Assembly (NCBI GenBank): GCA_030674185.1
Contig: CM060307.1
Location: 45,170,681-45,234,680 of the forward strand
Direction: 5' to 3'
Length of the DNA stretch: 64,000 nucleotides
From: Monoplex corrugatus
Taxonomy: Eukaryota > Mollusca > Gastropoda > Littorinimorpha > Ranellidae
Part shown: positions 47,011 to 58,189 of the stretch, piece by piece
Layout of the letters: each line of letters starts with the position of its first letter
Position numbering within the stretch: the first letter of the stretch is position 1
Notes under the pieces: model-generated
Seen by the model: the letters and a program-made list of their open reading frames with translations, nothing else
Databases searched by the model: none
What the model was told of the DNA's origin: nothing
Made by a program: the position numbers and the translations under genes

Positions 47011-48121
47011 ACATTTTGGTGACAGATCCCACACAGACACATAGACAGACACCCCCCCCCCCCCTCTGATCGATATGAAATAATCTCTCTTCATTGAAAA
47101 AAAATGGTGATTGAAAAGGCAAATAGTTAAAACATGGATATAGTTTGTTCATTTATAATAATGACATAGGATGGTTAAGCCCATCCATATTGATTTTCTC
47201 TCTTTTATGTCAGTGACCTTTGAAAAATAACCCTTGGTAAGTAAACATTCGATATTGGACATGATCATTTAACAATATCCACCAAACATCTTCACATCTG
47301 GCTCATAAATATCGTAACCATGACGACATATGTATTGATCACCAATCTGGTGATTGTAACCTGTAGATTATACCAAAATCATTGAACCTTCGAATTTCGC
47401 AAGTCTGATTCAAGGCACTATAATTTACTAGCGCTAATGGTGATATTGTTGTTTACACAAATGGCATTTTAATCATCATGATAGGAAGAGGTTTATTTAT
47501 TTGGCTTGAGTGTTTGTGCAGCAACGGTTGATATTGCCTATACACGTACAATGACTCTACCAAAAGTGAATGATCGAATTATAAACGGCTAAGAAAATTA
47601 AAATTGATTTTTTTAATGCTCAAAAGGAAAGAAAACCGGACTTTGTACTTCACAAGGTCACTGTGGAGATTGTTGAAGAAACGTAAAATGAAAGGAAATT
47701 TAATATGAAGCCACGACAGTAGTATACTTAAAATAGAATGTATGCATTCTCAGTAGATTATTCCAGCGGTAGGCTGATTAATATAAAATATAGACTAGTT
47801 AAAACGTAGTCTAAGTAGGGCCTCAGGACCTGACCAGCTCATGGGTTTATGTGCAGGCTTAAGGCTTGTGCCATAATCACCATACACATAGCACCTGCGA
47901 CGTTAGTGCGTATGGAGTTTGTTCCGAGCGCGGAGGCGTCATCTTGAGAAAATGAAACAGAAGTACCATGAAAATGTTCTCAGAAGTGCCAAGAAAATGA
48001 AACCAAGTGTAAGCACTTTCCTTTTTTGGCCCACGTGGAACAATGACTTCCAAACCTATGCATTCGCGATTCCATGGCAGTCGACACCCTAAATCCAAAT
48101 TTGGTAAATTATCCCCCCCCC

Positions 48122-48156
<35 letters not shown>

Positions 48157-49141
48157 GAGGCAGACAGGCTATATACAGACACCTCCTCTCCAGTGGATTT
48201 GACATAAACTCCTTTTTTTATCAATAGAAGATGAAAATGAATTATATACAATGAAATAGAATAAGGAACAAAATGAAATGAATATGCAGCATGAAATGTG
48301 GTCTAATCATGAACGAAAATCCCGAAATCGTGAAACCGAAACCGAAACTAAAGAGTTCGGGTAGTTACGTCCCTGTCACTGGATTACAGGACACTGTGGA
48401 AAACCTGGTACTGAAAACTTCCGCCTGCGTTCGTCCATGGTCAGGCGACATTGAACATGTAAACTGTTTACTTAGAAGTTGTTTCTTTTATATTCTGCTT
48501 TATTACAGTTGTTCTTGTGATCTGCTTGTGAGGACTGGACCACAGGTGCAGACATTTCAGACGGCCGAGTGATCTGATAGTCGGGCGCCTTTCATGTCAG
48601 CTGCCGATGTCTGATCATCAATCATGGCTGATGTGATGACATGATCGCGGCATTGGACTTACCCAGCAACGGGTAAAGGTCCTTTCCATTTCGGCCTTTT
48701 GGTTTTGATATTAAAACTTACATCCGTTACTTATGAAGATCATAAGATAATCTTCCATCGCTAGTGTTTGTCAGAAACGCAGTCAGGCATAAATCAAAAG
48801 TGGTAGCCTATTCAACAGAGACTGGCAGAGTAGGTCCTGCTTGGTTGTGTTGCGAACAAAATCTTAAAAAATTAAAAAGTTGATTTCAGTGTTCAGCCAG
48901 TTCTGCAAGTGCCCAAGTGCAATGAAAGTTTTTATCAGAGATGCCAGTGTAGGGAACAGTACTCATCTGCCGCTTTGCTTTATCAGTTTTTCTTCAGTGT
49001 TTCAGCATATTATATATGTGTGTGTGTGTGTGTGTGTGTGCGCACATGCACTCACATTTGAAACAGTGTATGTTTGTATGCATGTGAGAGAAAGAGTGAA
49101 AGAGAAAAGACTTTTTTGCATAACAAGTAATTTTTTTGTAG

Positions 49142-49278
49142 ACTGTGTTTGTAGTGCCATATGTACAAGACAAAGAGAATCGATTAGAACAGATTTTGAT
49201 CTTAATTTTGTAGAACAAGGGGTGACTGCAGATGAGATGCAAAATAACTTATCAAAAATCATTGTGGACTACAGTTGA
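49142..49278 (+). CDS. Possible alternative terminal exon, copy 2
   Basis: Identical to 25531-25667 including the acceptor. Located downstream of copy-1 RRM exon B, which ends in the matching phase 1. Confidence 0.25.
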
Positions 49279-49657
49279 AACTGACTGATGTGCATGCTCC
49301 ATCTATGGCGGGTACACGTGATGGCTGTTTTCATGTTTCCATAAGCTAGCCACTTACATGACTTACAGGGTCTTTAACATGCATTTTGATATTCTGAATG
49401 TGTATAAACATGAATGGTTGGAGGGGAGGGGGGTAGGTACTGGTAGGCCTGCACACATGCTGACCTGGGAGATCAGAAAAAGCATGGCCTTTTTGTCTCC
49501 AGGCTGTGGTGTTTAGTGGATCAAACCAGGACATTCCAGGTGCAAGTTCAATGTTTACCCATTTATTGTGTCCCTTCGTTGTGTGCAAATTGATGTAAAA
49601 ATTAAAAAAAAGACTTCCCATTATATGTCTGTTCTTTTGTCTCATGTGTATTTTTAG

Positions 49658-49882
49658 GTACACTTACGACTGCCACTGAAATGGACCCAGAAAGCACTAT
49701 GGCTGCTCCAAATGAAGCAGCATTTGATTTGTGGTCTGAAGCCATCATCTCTGGCATCCCTAAGAATGTGACTGAAGATCACCTCCTTAATTTCCTGGAA
49801 TGCAAGGTTCCTGACTGCCATGTCCAGAATGTCCAGTTTAAGAAGCAAGATGCTGCTTTTATCACTTTTGGAAACCCTGTTG
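49658..49882 (+). CDS. Tandem-RRM gene (PARP10/14-like), exon A, copy 2
   Basis: Same sequence and splice sites as 26047-26271. Because the exon is phase 1 to phase 1 and 225 nt, splicing exon B of copy 1 (29467) to this exon keeps the frame and adds a further RRM. Alternatively the copy may be the true exon and copy 1 an assembly duplicate. Confidence 0.72.
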
Positions 49883-50978
49883 GTCAGTATACTCATTATA
49901 TTTGATTAATAACAGAGATTTTTTCATATTTTTATTAATGAAATATTCATATTTCATCAATAGAAATATGAAAAAAATCTCTGCAGTAATCATCACACAC
50001 TTTAGTGTGTTTCCATAATTTTTTTTTTTTCTGTATCAGAAATTGTTCTGATGTCAGATTTCTTTTCAATTTGTTGGTGCAACTGTCAGCACTGTGTTTG
50101 CGTTGTATCAACACCAGTTGATTCATGAAAAAAATTCTTCTTCTTGTCCTTTTTGTTCAGAGCTGAAGACTTGAAGTTCTCTGTTGCTCTTTTGTTTGTT
50201 TGTTTTAGTTATTTAATTTCTGCCACCATTTCTTTTAACTTTGGTCACTGTCTTCTGTCTATCTGCTGAAAAATTATTGCAAAATTGCATACAAGGCCTT
50301 ACATGAAGATGGGTAATTCAGGAGTTTCTGTTCCTTTGAGAAGTGATGTGCGAAGGCTGAATTGTTTCCCTTCGTTCTAACTGGAACAAGTACTTATTCA
50401 TATGTGAGGGCATAGTTAATGCTAATAAATTTTCTTCCCTTTGTGCTTGTGCTTGTAATTGACTGATTTTTTAGAGAAAGAAAGGAATTTTGTTTTAATG
50501 TGTAACATCTCATTAATGTCAGTAGTGTTGTCAGTTTTGTAAACCTTCGTGCTAAATTGTACTTTTTTTAGTGCTTTGATCTTGATATAACAGTATGTCA
50601 CAGAAAGCACAGGTGCCATAAATGTGAACACAAACCCAAACAGTCTGTGTCCTTCCATCTAAGTATGGCCACTGTTCCATGTTCACACTGTGAGCATGTC
50701 CCATGCCTTAACCATTCAGCCACACTGGCAAGGTAGTTTGAAAGTATCTGCTCAGTCTCTTGTACAAAAGTCACATTCAGTATGTTACAGTTACTACTCT
50801 GTCTAATGGCAGTAATGATATTATATTATCACTTTTTGATACCTGTTATGATTGTGAAATAAGAAGAGCAATGATGATGATGATGATGACAATAATGATA
50901 ATGGTGGTGGTGATCATGATGATATAATGATATTGAGAATTATTATTTTGATGAATATTATTATTGAAGTTATTGTTG

Positions 50979-51016
<38 letters not shown>

Positions 51017-51536
51017 GTAATGATTATGATTATTTTCATTATTACAATAAAAAGTCTGAGGCAGTGCTAGTTGTCACATCTAAGGCAAGGTCACATTTAT
51101 TAACTTATCAGATCTAGACACTATTTTTGTTTTGAAGAATTTCCATGGCATGATTCTTTTAAGAAGAAACAGTACCACAGACCAGCTCAGTGTACTGTAG
51201 TGTCTAAATCTGATGTACACTAGATGTAGTTCCTGCTTCAGCGACTGTGCTTGTTTAACTAGTGCCATAAACAGAGCATCAGTGATTGCAGTGATGTTTC
51301 TTTGTAATATAACGTTTCCGTTTTTGATGCATTTCATTAATGCTAAGTATGCAAAACATTTGGGAAAAATTTCATTGTACATTTTCCAGCTTAAGAACTA
51401 TAGATCTATTTTCTGTTTTGCTGTGCAATCCATAGGATAATTATGTGGAGTAAGTTTGAATGTAGTAGCCAGAATCATTTATGTTAATGTTATTAGTAGT
51501 ATTTTACTCTTTTGTTCTTGTTTTACTCTTTTAAAG

Positions 51537-51634
51537 ATTTGGTGACAAGCAGAGGGACATCCAGGAATCATGACCTGGATGAGGCCCAGCTCCTATTAAA
51601 ATTTAAGGAGTTCAGGGCCGAAGCACTTGCTTGA
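51537..51634 (+). CDS. Possible alternative last exon joined to exon A, copy 2
   Basis: Identical to 27920-28017, including acceptor and stop; same reservations. Confidence 0.2.
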
Positions 51635-51703
51635 GGGATACTTCTTCTTTGAAGACCCTGTGCTGTCCAGCTCTTCCCAGAGTTTCTTGCTTCTGTATAT
51701 TAA

Positions 51704-51891
51704 CCCTTTGATTCCTGCACCCAATCCATCAACTGCAAAAACTAAACCCTTTGAATCCTTCACCGTATCCACCAGCTTCCTGCTGCAGGAAGCTGGTGGA
51801 TAGGGTGAGGGAGTGAAAGGGTTAAGTTTTTGCTTTGCTAGCATGATTGGCAATGCAGGATGCTGGTAGACAGGGTATGGGAATCAAAGGG
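51704..51891. mobile_element. piggyBac-like MITE, duplicate of 28087-28274
   Basis: Same element and TTAA flanks (51700-51703, 51892-51895) within copy 2 of the large duplication. Confidence 0.7.
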
Positions 51892-52744
51892 TTAATGTAA
51901 TTAGCAGTCTTTTCTTTTTTGTTACTCTTGTTCAAATGCAGTGTTTCCAGGGTTGTCTGTGAAGAAATTTGTTTCAGTTGAGGAAAATATGATTTTGTTT
52001 AATGTTTATTATTATTTTGATGTTTTTAAGTGTTTTGATTTTTTTTTTTTTTCTTGCATGTGTGGCTGTGCATTGTTGAGTTTGTTTCCTTGGTCAAAAT
52101 ATAGAAAAACTATAAACAATGGCTGAAGGACCACTCAGAATCTGGAGAGACACTCATTAGGACTCTTCAATATTTTGAATAGTTAATCCACAGGGAATAC
52201 TGATTCAGTATAAAGCAACTGCATGGTACTACAGTGTTTTGATTATTTCAGCTTACTTTGTTTTATCTTTTGGAAAGGAAAAGAAATTACATTCCTCTGT
52301 GTTCTTCTTTCCACCATGTGTTAGAATTATTGATTGCACCACATTCTTCACCACCATGTTCCTTTCCTCTCAACCTCTGTATTCCTGCTAAACTCAGGCA
52401 AACCTATTTTCCCTTGGATGTACCGCCCACTTGCCCATCTTTATGTCAAAGGGCTTTTTGACTGTATTATTAGATTAAAGCAATTACTGTTAGGAATGTA
52501 GGTGGAAATGTGTAGAATGTGGTGTAGCAACATAAGGGCTGTCAATAGTGTCATATAAACCTGAGATCATTAGGAAGTATGATAGGAACCTCATCTTTTC
52601 TCAGGCCAGCATAGTGAGGGTGCTGCCCATCACTTCTGTGTGTGTGTATACATGCATATATATGTATATCTGTATATATAGATCTATCTATATATATGTG
52701 TGTATATATATATAATACATGCATGCATGTGTGTGTATGTGTGC

Positions 52745-52800
<56 letters not shown>

Positions 52801-52847
52801 GTGTGTGTGTAAAGATTTATATAAAGATGATATATTTTCTCTCACAG

Positions 52848-53084
52848 GAGTGATGGGGCTTCAGAAAGCCTGTGAAATGAATGATCTTGACGGACAGAGG
52901 CTGAAAGTTTGTTCAGTTGATAAACGTGGTGCTGTTTTAATACTGAATCCACATCCCCAAACAACAACAAAAAGCTTCAAATATTACCTGGGTAACAAAA
53001 GGCGCAGTGGGGGCAGCAGTGTTGTAGACATTCGTCGAGATGAAGACAACCTGTTTCTCATCGCTTTCTATGGCTCAAAAGAAG
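52848..53084 (+). CDS. Tandem-RRM gene (PARP10/14-like), exon B, copy 2
   Basis: Identical to 29231-29467, with the same splice sites. In this copy the flanking TG microsatellite is uninterrupted. It is followed within 120 bp by the start of minisatellite B and then by 5.9 kb of repeats and LINEs, so if the gene continues its next intron is long. Confidence 0.75.
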
Positions 53085-53200
53085 GTTAGTTTCTTCTGAA
53101 TATACTTAAGACGGTCATTGTTTCGGTCACATTCTGTTTTAATCTCCATCTTGTTTTTCCTTTCGTCAGTTTTCTTCTGTCACAGTTTTTGGTTTTTCAG

Positions 53201-53759
53201 GAGAAAGATATATAGATAGGCTTCTGCATGATGAAATTGAAATGTATATTGTGTGTAGATAGACTGATAATGATGGAATCAAAATATATATTGTGTGTAG
53301 GTAGACCAGGATATGATAGAATGAATATGTGTTTTCTTTGTAGATAGACTAGTACATGATGGAATCAAAATGTGTATTGTGTGTAGATAGATTAGTATAT
53401 GATGGAATGAATGCGTTTTCTTTGTAGATAGACTAGTACATGATGGAATCAAAATGTGTATTGTGTGTAGATAGATTAGTATATGATGGAATGAATGCGT
53501 TTTCTTTGTAGATAGACTAGCACATGATGGAATCAAAATGTGTATTGTGTGTAGATAGATTAGTATATGATGGAATGAATGCGTTTTCTTTGTAGATAGA
53601 CTAGCACATGATGGAATCAAAATGTGTATTGTGTGTAGATAGATTAGTATATGATGGAATGAATGCGTTTTCTTTGTAGATAGACTAGTACATGATGGAA
53701 TCAATATGTGTAGTGTGTGTAGATAGACTAGTATATGATGGAATGAATGTTTTCTTTGT
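53201..53759. repeat. Minisatellite B, left block, 84-bp higher-order repeat
   Basis: A 43-bp unit (GATAGACTAGTACATGATGG..) alternates with a 41-bp unit (GATAGATTAGTATATGATGG..TTTTCTTTGTA), giving an 84-bp dimer repeated about four times. Because 84 is a multiple of three, one minus-strand frame stays open as a 28-residue repeat; this is not regarded as a gene. Confidence 0.92.
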
Positions 53760-53768
53760 AGATAGACT

Positions 53769-54838
53769 TGTCATCATCATCAGGTGCCTGGCCACATGGC
53801 GTTGGCAATCATGGCCTTCCATCTGTTTCTATCTCTTGTTGCCTCAAGCACCTCTTCCACCCTATTTGTCTTCAGCCACTCTGCAAGTCTGTCCAATATC
53901 TTCTACCTGGGTCAACCTGGTGCTCTCTTTCCCTCCAGCTTTCCTGTTGTGACCAGGTGCTCCAATTTGCCTTTCCTAATAAAATGGCCTATAAATGTTG
54001 TCTGTCTTTTCCTAATCTTCCTTATGAATGATCTTCTTGTGTCTGCCTCCATCAAGACTGTCTCATTTGTTTCCTTTGCTGTCCATTGAACTGTCAACAT
54101 TCTTCTTAGAAACCACATCTCGGTTGCCTCAATCTTGTTCTGGCTTTGCTTGTTGACTATCCATGCCTCACAACCGTATAACAGTATTGGTTCTATACAA
54201 CATTCAAGAACTCTCTTCCTGATGTTAATTTGTTGGTAAGAATGCTTTTAATCTTCTTGAATGTTGTTTTGACTTGGCCGATTCTGCTGGTATTTCTGAT
54301 GTGCATCTGCCGTCTGGTGAAATGATCTTTCCCATGTATTTAAACTTATCAACCTGTCTCAAGGTTGTGCCGTTTGCTGTTATTTTTGCATGAGGGGGTT
54401 TCATGTTTTTTACTGATCACCATGACTTCAGTCTTCCTGCTGTTTAGTTCCAACCCCTTACCTTTGCTTTCTATTTCTAGTATATTCACAAGGTTTTGTA
54501 GATCCCTTTCATTTTCTGCAATTAGCACGGTGTCATTTGCATATCGAATGTTGTTTATTATTTTTCCTCCAACCTTTAATCCAGCGTCTTCATCTAGGTT
54601 TCTCATGATGTTTTCGCTGTAAAGATCTGGTGACAAAACACAACCCTGTCTGACTCCTCTTTTGATGTTTGGAAAGAGCTTATGTCGTTTTCTATTCTCA
54701 TTGCAGCTGTTTGTTTCCAATACATATATCTGATTATTTGTAGATCTTTTCCATCAGTATTGAGTCTTTCTTGTTGGTTGATCAATTCTTCATGTCTTAC
54801 CCAGTCGAAAGCCTTGGTATAATCAACAAAGCATAAAT
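53769..54838 (-). mobile_element. LINE family A, second insertion, 3' half
   Basis: The minus-strand element ends at 53769 with the family tail CACCTGATGATGATGA. Coding landmarks include CFVDYTKAFDWVRHEEL (motif A, near 54830-54780), GVRQGCVLSPDL, IRYANDTVLIA (YADD changed to YAND), LNSRKTEVMVIS and GHFIRKGKLEHL. It is interrupted at 54838/54839 by LINE B and continues at 57309. Candidate 9-bp target duplication AGATAGACT at 53760-53768 and 58190-58198, although the minisatellite contains this string repeatedly. Confidence 0.8.
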
Positions 54839-57308
54839 CATCATCATCATTCTCCTGCCCGTGATGGGCGTAGAGGAGAGATGAGAGACACTCTTGAAGC
54901 CAGCCGTCGCCAACCGGTCCTGTCCTCCGCCTGTCGCACCAGCGTGGGGCCATCCAACCTGGTCCATTCTTTGATGTTGTCCATCCAGCATTTGGCTTGT
55001 CGTCCCCTTCGTCTGCCGCCTCCCAGTGTACCCTGGAGGACCGTTTTGGGCAGTGAGTTGTGGCGTGTGACATGCCCGAACCACGACAGCTTCCTGTTCT
55101 TGACTGTTGCCAGGAGGGGTTCTTGTGGGCCTGCGAGTGTTGTTATTTGGCTCCACACAAAGTCGTTTGTCTTCCGATCTTGCCAAGAGATCCCGAGCAA
55201 GCGCCTGAAGCATTTAGTTTCAAACGTCTGGATTCTCTTGGTGGTCTCTGCTGTCATGGTCCAGCTCTCGCATCCATACAGCAGGATGGGGAGCACCAGG
55301 GACTTGTACAGCTTCATCTTCGATGGAAAGCCGATCTCTCTGCTCTTCCAGATCTTGTTTAGCTTTACCATTGCTGTTGTTGCGATCGCTAGTCTGGTCT
55401 TGATTTCTGTTGTAGAGCGACCGTCTTTGGTGAGAGTGGCGCCAAGGTATTTGAAAGCGTCCACTTCTTCAAGCTGTTGCCCGTTCATGTAGATTTCAGC
55501 ATGGGTGTTGGTTGTGCTGTTGACCAGGACTTTGCTTTTTTCTGTGCTCACTTCCATTCCGTGTGCACCTGCACTTTCTTCCAGTCTCATGGTCAGGTCT
55601 TGTAGTTCTTCGTTGCTGCCTCCCATCAGGTCGATGTCATCTGCGAACCTCAGGTTGTTGATGGTTCTTCCTCCGATGGAGACAGTGGAGTGGAAGTCAT
55701 GGAGGGCTTTACGCATGATGTTCTCCAGGAAGAGATTGAACAGCACGGGAGAGAGTAGGCAGCCTTGACGGACTCCAACTGTGGTCTTGAAGTAGTCCCC
55801 TATCTGGTTGTTGAGGAGAACTGCGCTGCTGGCAGTGTTATACAGCGCCTGGATGGTTTGGACGAGACCTTCCTCTATGCCAAACTTTCTTAGCACCTGC
55901 CACAAACCCTTATGCCACACCCTGTCGAATGCTTTTTTAAAGTCTATGAAGTTGTGGAACAGGTCTCTCTGATGCTGCAGATGTTTCTCCATCATTATCC
56001 GGCAGGTGAAGATCTGTTCTACTGTGCTTCTGCCCGCCCTAAATCCAGCTTGTTCTTCCGCAAGGTGTTCTTCCGCTTCTTTCTTCAGTCGATTCAATAT
56101 GACTCTGAGCATGATCTTGCTGGTGTGGCTAATGAGACTTATTGTTCTGTAGTTCTGGCATTGGCGCATATTTCCCTTTTTGGGCAGGGGGATGATGAGT
56201 GATTGAGTCCATTCTGTGGGCCACTGTTTTGTCTCCCAGATCTTCTGACAAATCGATGTTACACGAGTGACCAAATCATTCCCTCCATGTTTGAGCAGCT
56301 CTGCTGGGATATTGTCTGCTCCAGGTGATTTCCCTGCTGGTAGGCTGTGGATGGCTTCTTCCACTTCTTCTCTCATCACTGGTAGCGGTGAGGATTCCCT
56401 CAATGGTGCTGAGTCCCCCTGAAACAAACTGTCATCTGGCTGTATTGGGAAGTTGTATAGTTCTTGGCAGTACTGCGTCCATCTGTTCAGAACAGCGGAG
56501 CTTTCTGTCAGCAGCTCGCCTGAGGTATCCTCGATGACTGACGATCTGTTTTGCTGCGTCTTGGTAAGGTTTTTCAGTGTGGTGAAGGCATGTTTGCTGT
56601 TTCCTTTTTTCATGCCTTTCTCGATGTTCTCACACTGGTTGTTGATCCATTGTTCTTTGGCTTCAATCATTTTCTTCTTTACAAGGTTGTTGGTTTTACG
56701 ATACTGTGTGGCTTCTTCAGGGCTGGAGTTTTTCGTCTTCTTCAGTGATCTTCTGTTGTCGCAGAGGTCAAGGATGTCATTTGAGATCCATGCTTGGTGT
56801 TTCTTCCTCTGTCGCCCCAGTACCTCCTCTGCTGTTTCGCGGACTGCCTCACCAAAGTTGTTTGTGAGGTCGTTGATGTCGCTGTCCAGGAAGTTGAGTG
56901 CCGCGAACCGCCCCCCGAGCTGTGCCTGGAATGCCTCTTCTATCTCTGGATCTTTTAGCTTTTCCAGGTCAAACTTGATGCGTGGCTGCGCAGCTTGGTA
57001 CTTCTTTTTCAATTTGATCTTCATTGTGAGCAGCACGAGGTCGTGGTCGCTGCCTATATCAGCTCCAGGGTATGTCCTCGTCTTTGCTTTATTAATGCTT
57101 GATTTGAAGCGCCGCGGTGTGAGGACAAAGTCGATCTGGTTGTGAGTCTTTCCGTTCGGCGCATGCCAGGTTGTTCTTCTTGACAGTTTGTGGGGGTAGA
57201 GGGTGTTGGCAATGGTGAGCCGTTGGGTGCAGGCAAACTCCAGAAGGCGAAGTCCCCTGTCATTAGTTTCCCCTGTGCCAAATTGACCCACTGTTCCAGC
57301 CCTAAAAT
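54839..57308 (-). mobile_element. LINE family B (RTE-like), 5'-truncated, nested in LINE A
   Basis: Flanked by a 6-bp target duplication ATAAAT (54833-54838 and 57309-57314) that cleanly restores the family A sequence seen at 21700-21720. The 3' end has a short UTR and an ATGATGATGA tail on the minus strand. It is truncated in the endonuclease. Confidence 0.85.
54847..57303 (-). CDS. LINE B partial endonuclease + reverse transcriptase, open reading frame
   Basis: The frame is uninterrupted for over 800 codons and is read through from family A sequence upstream, making a 934-codon chimeric frame starting at 57651 (first 116 residues are family A). LINE B begins in the endonuclease (GETNDRGLRLLEFA, HNQIDFVLTPRRF, GSDHDLVLL near residue 201). 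The RT follows with GKSPGADNIPAELLKH, FIDFKKAFDRVWH (about 568), GVRQGCLLSPVLFN (626) and FADDIDLMG (669), then ILLYGCESW and a C-terminal WFGHVTRHNSLPK. All RT catalytic aspartates are present. The missing N-terminal endonuclease half prevents autonomous target cutting. The open frame implies a recent insertion. Confidence 0.82.
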   Translation of the reverse strand, partial: RAGTVGQFGTGETNDRGLRLLEFACTQRLTIANTLYPHKLSRRTTWHAPNGKTHNQIDFVLTPRRFKSSINKAKTRTYPGADIGSDHDLVLLTMKIKLKKKYQAAQPRIKFDLEKLKDPEIEEAFQAQLGGRFAALNFLDSDINDLTNNFGEAVRETAEEVLGRQRKKHQAWISNDILDLCDNRRSLKKTKNSSPEEATQYRKTNNLVKKKMIEAKEQWINNQCENIEKGMKKGNSKHAFTTLKNLTKTQQNRSSVIEDTSGELLTESSAVLNRWTQYCQELYNFPIQPDDSLFQGDSAPLRESSPLPVMREEVEEAIHSLPAGKSPGADNIPAELLKHGGNDLVTRVTSICQKIWETKQWPTEWTQSLIIPLPKKGNMRQCQNYRTISLISHTSKIMLRVILNRLKKEAEEHLAEEQAGFRAGRSTVEQIFTCRIMMEKHLQHQRDLFHNFIDFKKAFDRVWHKGLWQVLRKFGIEEGLVQTIQALYNTASSAVLLNNQIGDYFKTTVGVRQGCLLSPVLFNLFLENIMRKALHDFHSTVSIGGRTINNLRFADDIDLMGGSNEELQDLTMRLEESAGAHGMEVSTEKSKVLVNSTTNTHAEIYMNGQQLEEVDAFKYLGATLTKDGRSTTEIKTRLAIATTAMVKLNKIWKSREIGFPSKMKLYKSLVLPILLYGCESWTMTAETTKRIQTFETKCFRRLLGISWQDRKTNDFVWSQITTLAGPQEPLLATVKNRKLSWFGHVTRHNSLPKTVLQGTLGGGRRRGRQAKCWMDNIKEWTRLDGPTLVRQAEDRTGWRRLASRVSLISPLRPSRAGE

Positions 57309-57664
57309 ATAAATATAAATCCTTATTCATCTCGATTGACCTATCTATGATAGTTCTTAGGATATATATGGCATTAATAGTTCCTTTCCCTTCCACAAAT
57401 CCAGACTGTTCATCTGCTATTTCTCTGTTGATTTTATTCCTTGTCCTCATGATTATTCTTAATAGGATTTTTGTTACATGACTCATAAAACTGATTGTGC
57501 GATGGAGTTCGCATTCTGCAGCCCCTGTCTTCTTTGGAAGTGCAATGAAAATTGATTTTGACATATCTTTGGGGATTTTTCTAGTGTCATAAATTTCATT
57601 TAGGAAGACTGTTATTTTTTCAATACCAAATTCCTCCAGGGCTTCAATCATCTCTGTAGTAATG
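57309..57664 (-). mobile_element. LINE family A, second insertion, RT N-terminal part
   Basis: The minus strand encodes MIEALEEFGIEKITVFLNEI, IFIALPKKTGAAE and DEQSGFVEGKGT, matching the LINE A copy at 21375-21700 with several substitutions. It breaks off at 57664 in the middle of the region coding DNITTEMIE and is followed by sequence in the opposite orientation. Confidence 0.8.
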
Positions 57665-58189
57665 TGTCAAAAAGCAGATGTGATGCGTCTAGTGTGTTGG
57701 CTAGTGACTGCGTGCTTGTCACCTCTCACTTTCAGCCTGCACTGCTGGCTAGCACTGCTGCTTGCAGCTATGCGAAAAGAAGAGCAGAATGCTCAAGTCT
57801 CTCCTTGTCAGTACGTAGCCACTCCATCAGCAAGCCCTATGTTATGCCTCCTCGGGGTAACATGTGGTAACTGAGCTCCTCACGGACTCAGGCTAAATCT
57901 CGAGGGACTCGGAGGAGGTCTGGTCCCCAGATGTGCGGCACACAGGCCCACCGGCATGTGGATATGCCCTGGTGCCAACGAATCAGACCCCCAAGCTATG
58001 GGTAAATAGCTCCACTGCCTTGTGGACATCTCAGGAGAGAATAAGGCTGAGGGAGTTAACCCTGAAAAAAAATCACGCTACTGCCTTGTAGGTTGTTGTG
58101 GGAACGACAAACGCTAGCGGAGAAAAACTGAAGGAAGGCAACGGGAAACCACCATCGTATTTTCCCCAGAACAATCATGGCCAGACAAG
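57665..58189 (+). mobile_element. Inverted 5' segment of LINE A (probable)
   Basis: This segment is not minisatellite and not LINE coding sequence. In plus orientation it contains GGAAGGCAACGGGAAACCACC and ends ATCATGGCCAGACAAG, features I associate with 5' leaders of RTE-like LINEs. Placed head to head with the minus-strand body of LINE A and ending at the minisatellite, it fits a 5' inversion from twin priming. Assignment to the same family is inference. Confidence 0.5.

Larger units (their letters stand above)
29745..53361. repeat. 23.6-kb tandem duplication, copy 2
   Basis: Direct-orientation second copy of 6130-29744. I found roughly twenty one-base differences, nearly all indels in homopolymers or simple repeats, plus length changes in the CT, CA, TG, GAT and C tracts. 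I saw no convincing isolated substitutions. This pattern fits either a very young duplication or one locus represented twice with consensus errors. Confidence 0.93.

Noticed and set aside
53279..53704. 141-codon minus-strand frame with a 28-residue repeat
   Set aside because: Open only because the 84-bp higher-order repeat is a multiple of three; no start context, splice sites or protein features.
54881..57145. Long plus-strand frames (203 and 230 codons) across LINE B
   Set aside because: Antisense shadows of the intact minus-strand LINE B frame.
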